Shown here one piece after another: positions 6,700-8,730 of a stretch of DNA of 8,730 bases (within the stretch, counting starts at the first letter, position 1; each line of letters opens with the position of its first letter). The position numbers and the translations under genes are program-made. The stretch comes from Candidatus Omnitrophota bacterium (lineage in GTDB: Bacteria; Omnitrophota; Koll11; Gorgyraeales; Gorgyraeaceae): positions 1 through 8,730 of the forward strand of contig JAHIRR010000203.1 in assembly GCA_018818505.1 (NCBI GenBank), read 5' to 3'. The notes beneath the pieces are model-generated. The model searched no databases. It saw only the letters and a list, made by a program, of their open reading frames with translations, and was not told the DNA's origin.

Positions 6700-8187
6700 T
6701 TATTTCTGCGCAGCCTTTTCTATGTACTTAATCCCTCTTTCTATAAAAGAATAAGGGTAAGATATAATCTGAAATAACCCTGCACCTGTTGAGAGACTTC
6801 TTATTGGCCTTTTTATTGCATCTATAAATTCAGCTCGGACAACTTCATCGTCAATTTCTCCTTGTTCTTGAACAATTGATAATCTGTGAATGGCATATAA
6901 TCCTATAAGAAACGCAAGGCCGAAAAAGAAATCCCAATGCTGAAAATTAAGTGCCTGAAAAACTAATTCTCTGTGCGGCGATGACCATTTGAGGACTAAA
7001 GACAAGTTTCTCGCGGCGAAAAAATCTGCAAATTTCCCTCCTAAGATGGGCGCTATTCCAGCTGCAAATGAATTTACAAGAGTATTTGCAGCTAAATATG
7101 CCGTGGCATGTCCTTTTGGGGCAAGTTTTAACCCTATATTACCTGAAGCTATTGTTACTCCCGCTATTGCAATGCCCATAATTATATGGATAACTATCAA
7201 AATAGGAAATGTTAAAAAATACTTCTCTGGCATAGTAGTAAAGGTCCAGCCGAGTATACTAAGCATAAATAATGGGCCGCTTACCGCCAAAACAGATTTA
7301 TTGCTAAATTTGTCCGCCCACTTACCCCATAAAGATAGAAAGGCAAAATTGAAGACTTGGCTTAAAATACTTAAAGCAACAATCATTGACATGCCCAGGC
7401 CCAGCTTACTTAACATATATACAGTAAAAAATGGGGCTGCAAGATTAACCGCAAAACTCCAGGACCCTAAAGAAATCATAAGCCGCCTAAAGTTTACATC
7501 TTTAAATGGCTGTGCAAGCAGTTTTAGAAACTCTGTTTTTTCAACCTTCATTGTTGTCTCTGGGGTTTTTGATAAATAAAAAACGCCAATTAACCCTGCT
7601 AAAAAACCCGCCAAAAAAAGACCTGAATAAGCATATATTTCAACATCTGGAAAAGATTTTTTCCAAAAATCAATAAACATACTTGCAAGCAGACTTACAA
7701 ATACGCCTAAAATTGTAGCTATGCGTAATCTATTGGAGAAAAAGGAACCCATCTGATTTTCAGGTATTAAATCTCTCATCCACGAATTCCAAGCACATCC
7801 TCCTATGCCCCCAAATCCTGAGTAGAACAGAACAGAAATAATAAGTATGAGGAAGCCTGTTGATGGTGAAAATAAAAAAGGACTCAATGCAATTAACAGA
7901 AAGCCGAATCTGCCTATTAGTGCCGAATAAACTGCTACAGTTTTTCTACTGCGAATTTTTTCTATCAAGAAAATTGCTGGAAGTTGAACTAATTGCATTA
8001 AAGGCGGTATGGCTGCAAGAAGGCCTATCTGGAAATTTGAAGCCCCAAGTTTTAAAGCAATGGCAACAAGAAAGACTCCACCCGTCAATACACCCATTAG
8101 ATGGCTCATCACACCATCAATGATTACAGATCTTAATCCCTTTTTCAGCTCTTGTTCAGTTATGTTTTCTTTAACTTGAAATTTCAT
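6700..8187 (-). CDS. MFS family transporter, substrate unknown
   Basis: A 495-residue inner membrane transporter of the major facilitator superfamily, with about twelve hydrophobic segments in two halves (roughly 20-205 and 230-435), a charged central loop (about 207-230) and a cytoplasmic tail of some 60 residues. A motif A-like loop, GKWADKFSNKSVL (288-300), follows the second helix of the C-terminal half; the equivalent N-terminal loop is degenerate (EKIRSRKTV, 76-84). The start at 8187 has no close ribosome binding site: AAGGAAG lies about 13 nt upstream, overlapping the stop codon of the preceding gene, and no alternative in-frame start exists between them. The 18-bp gap suggests cotranscription with the TamB-like gene. 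It could import a sugar used by the downstream phosphorylases, but no residue shows this, and a separate promoter lies between. Confidence 0.85.
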   Translation of the reverse strand: MKFQVKENITEQELKKGLRSVIIDGVMSHLMGVLTGGVFLVAIALKLGASNFQIGLLAAIPPLMQLVQLPAIFLIEKIRSRKTVAVYSALIGRFGFLLIALSPFLFSPSTGFLILIISVLFYSGFGGIGGCAWNSWMRDLIPENQMGSFFSNRLRIATILGVFVSLLASMFIDFWKKSFPDVEIYAYSGLFLAGFLAGLIGVFYLSKTPETTMKVEKTEFLKLLAQPFKDVNFRRLMISLGSWSFAVNLAAPFFTVYMLSKLGLGMSMIVALSILSQVFNFAFLSLWGKWADKFSNKSVLAVSGPLFMLSILGWTFTTMPEKYFLTFPILIVIHIIMGIAIAGVTIASGNIGLKLAPKGHATAYLAANTLVNSFAAGIAPILGGKFADFFAARNLSLVLKWSSPHRELVFQALNFQHWDFFFGLAFLIGLYAIHRLSIVQEQGEIDDEVVRAEFIDAIKRPIRSLSTGAGLFQIISYPYSFIERGIKYIEKAAQK

Positions 8188-8205
8188 AAAATATGTTTGA
8201 CTTCC

Positions 8206-8730
8206 TTAAAAACTCTTTTTGTATTTCAAAAGTACCCTGTCATCCGATGTTGCCTTATCTTGCTCCTCATTAGCTTTTTCCTGCTTCAACTCCCTCTCTG
8301 CGTCAACAGCAATGGTATCTGTAAATTTATATTCACTCCCTAGTTTTTGAACGGTAGATCCATTTTTCTCTTTGGCCTCTTCTTTTTCAATAGCATATCT
8401 TACATCCAGATTATTAGTTACATCCTTTTTTACGCCGGCGCCTTTTGTCTTTCCGTTTAACTGGAAGGTTACATCTTTTAACCCAAAATACTGCGCAAGT
8501 CTGCCCCCTGAACCTGCAAACAGAAAATAATCAAGGAAATCCTTAGCTACATCCGGCGACATCTGACCTTTTACCAAGGCGCCTTCTGTCATCTTCCAGC
8601 TTTTATTTGTTGCCAACATCAATAATAATCTTTCCTTTGGGAAGGATGGCTCTGAAGAAAGTTTTATATCAGGTTCTTTCATGGCGCCTTTTAAGGCTAT
8701 GTTAATCTTTATGCCTTCCACATTGGATAG
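8206..8730 (-). CDS. tamB: TamB-like (DUF490) protein, C-terminal end (5' end outside window)
   Basis: The frame is open to the right edge, so the GTG at 8721 is internal; 174 C-terminal residues are visible of a protein that is normally over 1000 residues long. TamB-like proteins span the periplasm as a long beta groove, anchored in the inner membrane, and help with outer membrane assembly or lipid transport. The visible part has the repeating beta pattern with PDIKLSSEPSFPKERLLLML, like the conserved 'P-x-hydrophobic-x-S-x-P...LL' segment near the end of DUF490, then alternating strands such as LDVRYAIEK and LGSEYKFTDTIAV, ending in a terminal Phe. Two stretches rich in Lys and Glu near the end are unusual for the family. 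The call rests on this short segment; it supports a diderm host. Confidence 0.7.
   Translation of the reverse strand, partial: LSNVEGIKINIALKGAMKEPDIKLSSEPSFPKERLLLMLATNKSWKMTEGALVKGQMSPDVAKDFLDYFLFAGSGGRLAQYFGLKDVTFQLNGKTKGAGVKKDVTNNLDVRYAIEKEEAKEKNGSTVQKLGSEYKFTDTIAVDAERELKQEKANEEQDKATSDDRVLLKYKKSF

Noticed and set aside
6989..7579. A 196-residue plus-strand reading frame
   Set aside because: It lies wholly inside the MFS gene on the other strand, and its composition is what antisense of membrane helices gives; no family motif is visible.

Overview
The window looks like chromosomal DNA of an uncultured Gram-negative (diderm) bacterium with moderately low GC. The diderm call rests on a TamB-like C-terminus at the right edge. 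TGA is a normal stop (it ends the GT4 and MscS genes), ribosome binding sites are of the AGGAGG type, and genes are packed with overlaps of 4 to 11 bp. The gene mix and the type of palindromic repeat would suit a candidate phylum such as Omnitrophota, but that is a guess from style, not a proven assignment.

Layout. Positions 3-1664 (+) hold the C-terminal two thirds or so of a GH94-like glycoside phosphorylase that is cut by the left edge. Everything else is on the minus strand. Read in the direction of transcription, the order is: the end of a TamB-like gene (8730-8206, cut by the right edge), an MFS transporter (8187-6700), then a promoter (6680-6652) followed by a four-gene operon. That operon encodes a short MscS-type channel (6623-5979), a beta-phosphoglucomutase of the HAD family (5982-5335), a GH65 disaccharide phosphorylase (5139-2842) and a GT4 glycosyltransferase (2852-1668). 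The GH94-like gene and the operon converge, with only 3 bp between their stop codons.

The biochemical core is clear. GH65 enzymes split an alpha-linked glucose disaccharide (trehalose, kojibiose or similar) with phosphate to give glucose and beta-glucose 1-phosphate. Beta-phosphoglucomutase turns that into glucose 6-phosphate. The GT4 enzyme may make or extend a glucoside, and the GH94-like enzyme is a second phosphorylase acting on a beta-linked glucan or disaccharide. A mechanosensitive channel as first gene of the operon hints at a link between osmotic stress and turnover of a compatible solute such as trehalose. That link is inference.

The most unusual DNA feature is at 5151-5326, between the beta-phosphoglucomutase and GH65 genes. 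It is a palindromic repeat with 11-bp terminal inverted repeats, itself interrupted by a 98-bp element with perfect 15-bp inverted ends and a 7-bp direct duplication. It has the form of one miniature element inserted inside another, placed directly in front of the GH65 ribosome binding site. No RNA gene, CRISPR array or transposase was seen, and no gap without a gene exceeds 200 bp.
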